From Bactericera cockerelli (lineage: Eukaryota; Arthropoda; Insecta; Hemiptera; Triozidae): a stretch of DNA of 64,000 nt. The stretch is from the NCBI GenBank assembly GCA_024516035.1, contig CM044959.1:11467588-11531587 (forward strand), read 5' to 3'. Shown here in pieces: positions 62,026 through 64,000 of this stretch. Every line of letters begins with the position of its first letter. Within the stretch, counting starts at the first letter, position 1. Made by a program: the position numbers and the translations under genes. Below the pieces are notes generated by a model. The model saw only the letters and a list, made by a program, of their open reading frames with translations. It searched no databases and was not told the origin of the DNA.

Positions 62026-62475
62026 TACACTCACCGGCAGAATTATCCAGACACTTGTTGTTTTTGCATTTGACTCCATTTATTTCCTGATGGACTTAAA
62101 TTGACATAACTTTTTTGTGGTTAAAATTTTCTAAGTATTTTTGTTTTGATAGAGAAAGTAACAGTAGGTATATGGAAATTAATACTGACCAAGAGGCACA
62201 AGTTTAACTTTTTCAGTACCTACCTATAAAGTTTTATTAAATGATTTTTTAGAAAAATCAAACGCTTAGTTTTCTCTCACAAAATAATTGACCGAATAAT
62301 TTAAAAATGTTTCTTCTATTTTGTATTAATCTTCATACTGTTACTATTCTATCAAAAAAAAATACCTAGAAAATTTTAACCACAAAAAAAGTTATCTCAA
62401 ATTTAGTCCATCAGGAAATACATGGAATCAAATGCAAAAACAACAAGTGTTCGGTTAATTCTGCGGGGGAGTGTA
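62026..62475. mobile_element. Tc1/mariner-like MITE with ~145-bp inverted repeats
   Basis: 62026-62171 and about 62335-62475 are diverged reverse complements. Ends: TA-CACTCACCGGCAGAATTA and TAATTCTGCGGGGGAGTG-TA, so TA flanks both sides. No transposase. Unrelated in sequence to the 1229 element though similarly built. Confidence 0.8.
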
Positions 62476-62934
62476 TACCTAGGTACCTGCTGTAGTGCTT
62501 ACTGAAGTACTGATATCGACCTTTATGACTGGTACTAAACTTCGACCTGTAGTACTGACATTGGACGTGACCTCCTGCCTACTGATTTTACTACTGCAAT
62601 CTGTGCTCGAACAGAGATCACGTCGTTCAAATCTATGACCCTAGGGTCAATACCCGGGAGGTAGCCCAGAACCGGAGCAAGTAATTAAGGATCATGGGTT
62701 GTTCCTTGTTGTATGAATCGACTAATGGGACAAAACCCTCTTCCGGATTTGCTAGCTGACAGGGTGGCTGACTTTGAGGGGTTAAAAGCTGAATTAAAAA
62801 AACAGGATTAAACTCCATTATGCATATTCATCATTACCAAACTGGCATGGATGTAAAGGTAAACTGCCCTGAAGTAATGCGAAAGCGGTTCCGGGGCACA
62901 CTTACCTTTAATATAATTTAAAAAAATCATTACC
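62476..62934. other. No recognised feature
   Basis: Nothing supported; AT-rich. Confidence 0.45.
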
Positions 62935-63060
62935 AAACTTAATAGCTTGATCGATAAGGCGGCGAACTTGTTTGTGACCAGGAGGATTTATAGTAAAGCG
63001 AGATTGATTAGTTGTGTATCACGAATTAACACAAATATGATGTGATTAACACAAATATGT
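62935..63060 (+). mobile_element. SINE-C copy, diverged
   Basis: AATAGCTTGATCGATAAGGC, GGCGAACTTGTTTGTGACCA, 'tagtaaagcgagattgatta', with ATTAACACAAATATGATGT tandemly repeated at the end. Confidence 0.7.
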
Positions 63061-63099
63061 TGACTTCTTATGCATATTATTACAAACAACAATAAATAT

Positions 63100-63283
63100 T
63101 AAGGATTTTGGCTGAGGGATGTTAAACAGGGAGAAGTCCAGTGCCTCGTAAGCTTGCAGTTTCGCCAAAGGATTAATGGCTTGATCGCACATAATTGTTA
63201 TCAATATATCTGGACTAGGACGATCAACCTTTTCAATTTAAATTGGCTGGAGATCATCACTCTCCCCAGCAGTGGCCAAGCTG
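63100..63283 (+). mobile_element. LINE tail T3, longest copy
   Basis: GGCTGAGGGATGTTAAACAG, 'agtgcctcgtaagcttgca', AAAGGATTAATGGCTTGATC, AATTGGCTGGAGATCATCAC and GGCCAAGCTGGTTACAAC leading into a (CAA)n tail. Confidence 0.65.
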
Positions 63284-63748
63284 GTTACAACAACAACAAT
63301 ACCAAAACCAACAACAATACCAAAACCAACAACAATACCAAAACCAACAACAATACCAGAACCAACAACAACAACAATACCAAAACCAACAACGACAATA
63401 CCAAAACCAACAACAACAATAAGAAAACCAACAACAACAACAATACCAAAACCAACAATAACAACAGTACCAAAACCAACAACAATACCAAAACCAACAA
63501 CAAAAATACCAACAACAACACCATTACCAACAACAATACCAAAACCAACAACAACACCATTACCAACAACAATACCAAAACCAACAACAACAACAATACC
63601 AAAACCAACAACGAAAATAACAAAACCAACAAAAACAATACCAAAACCAACAACAACAACAATACCAACAAAAACAATACCAAAACCAACAACAATACCA
63701 AAACCAACAAAAACAATAAGAACAATAACAATACCAACAACAACAACT
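63284..63748. repeat. (CAACAATACCAAAAC)-type minisatellite
   Basis: About 25-28 units of 15-21 bases such as AACAACAATACCAAAACC. All unit lengths are multiples of three, leaving several frames open on both strands: Asn/Thr/Lys-, Thr/Pro/Lys- and Leu/Val-rich. It begins exactly where the T3 (CAA)n tail is expected. Confidence 0.9.
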
Positions 63749-64000
63749 AAGACGAAGGATTCTAAGGAAACGCAAGACCAAGGACCTCCGGTTAATCAGA
63801 GCCAGGATCACACCTAGATAAGGATCACGTGAAGTTTATCAATTATAACCAAGGATATTAATTTCAATATCTCCAAGTCGGTATTCTTTCTGAACTTTGT
63901 CGGTCTTTGGTTCGTCTATGACTAGCGGTATCGCTGGTAATTGAATAGGATTCGATATTTATTGATTTCATTCAGAGCTTCGATATTGATTCTCACAAAG
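63749..64000. other. No recognised feature
   Basis: Unassigned AT-rich DNA to the window end. Confidence 0.5.

Noticed and set aside
61859..62104. 81-aa hydrophobic frame
   Set aside because: Ends within a MITE arm; no conserved feature.
63154..63817. 198-aa Asn/Thr-rich, 181-aa Thr/Pro-rich and 153-aa Leu/Val-rich frames
   Set aside because: All arise from one minisatellite whose units are multiples of three; mutually overlapping frames cannot all be genes and none has flanking coding text.

Overview
This is an AT-rich stretch of animal, almost certainly arthropod, nuclear DNA. An insect is the best guess, but no host gene is available to fix the order. There are no operons, ribosome-binding sites, CRISPR arrays or phage genes. 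I could not find one convincing host exon, functional tRNA or functional rRNA gene. Nearly everything recognisable is a transposable element, an element fragment or a simple/tandem repeat, often nested. Strands and ends were read by eye, so edges of degraded copies are approximate.

SINE families (names local to this answer). SINE-5S has a 5S-rRNA-like head (copies near 5680, 15752, 39485, 52215, 53851, 57035 and 59772). SINE-A has a tRNA-like head but shares SINE-5S's central domain (468, 10152, 19123, 31775, 36016, 50632, 52972). SINE-C has a Thr(TGT)-like head (16441, 26162, 31111, 36341, 40598, 51409, 59531 and others). SINE-D has a head with a long variable arm and a (TTA)n-type tail (9771, 12771, 32055, 44441, 54236 and others). 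SINE-E ends in GCGATATTATTATT (32983, 44251, 59201 and others). SINE-G has a head followed by a CTCTGTACTT..CTCGTGAGGA body (4147-5215, 37013, 39136, 51088). SINE-I has a Gly(GCC)-like head (17795, 47362).

Non-LTR retrotransposons. A 5'-truncated reverse transcriptase element lies at 20659-23160 on the minus strand, with a frameshift just after its YADD motif. A C-terminal LINE fragment (6763-8020) sits inside a minisatellite of about 120-bp units with a 10-bp target duplication. A decayed LINE C-terminus (12667-13826) is split by a SINE-D that is itself split by a LINE tail. A further RT C-terminal fragment lies at 35170-35562 (minus). Three recurring LINE-like 3' tails (T1, T2, T3) are scattered. 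The T3 copy at the right edge runs into a 460-bp tandem array.

DNA transposons. There are two TA-flanked long-inverted-repeat MITEs (1229-1834, 62026-62475). There is also a 1-kb element with ~306-bp inverted repeats (45782-46800), a short Helitron with canonical ends (23479-23738), a hAT-like MITE (16307-16819), a palindromic MITE (59885-60043), and the smaller MITE families J, K and F.

Large hairpins occur at 4204-5207 and 45087-45619. Purine/pyrimidine tracts, (TG)n, (GA)n and 17-30 base C-runs account for most of the longer open frames. The strongest leads are the central domain shared by 5S-headed and tRNA-headed SINEs, the datable nested insertions, and the two large palindromes. I found no evidence for a multi-gene system.
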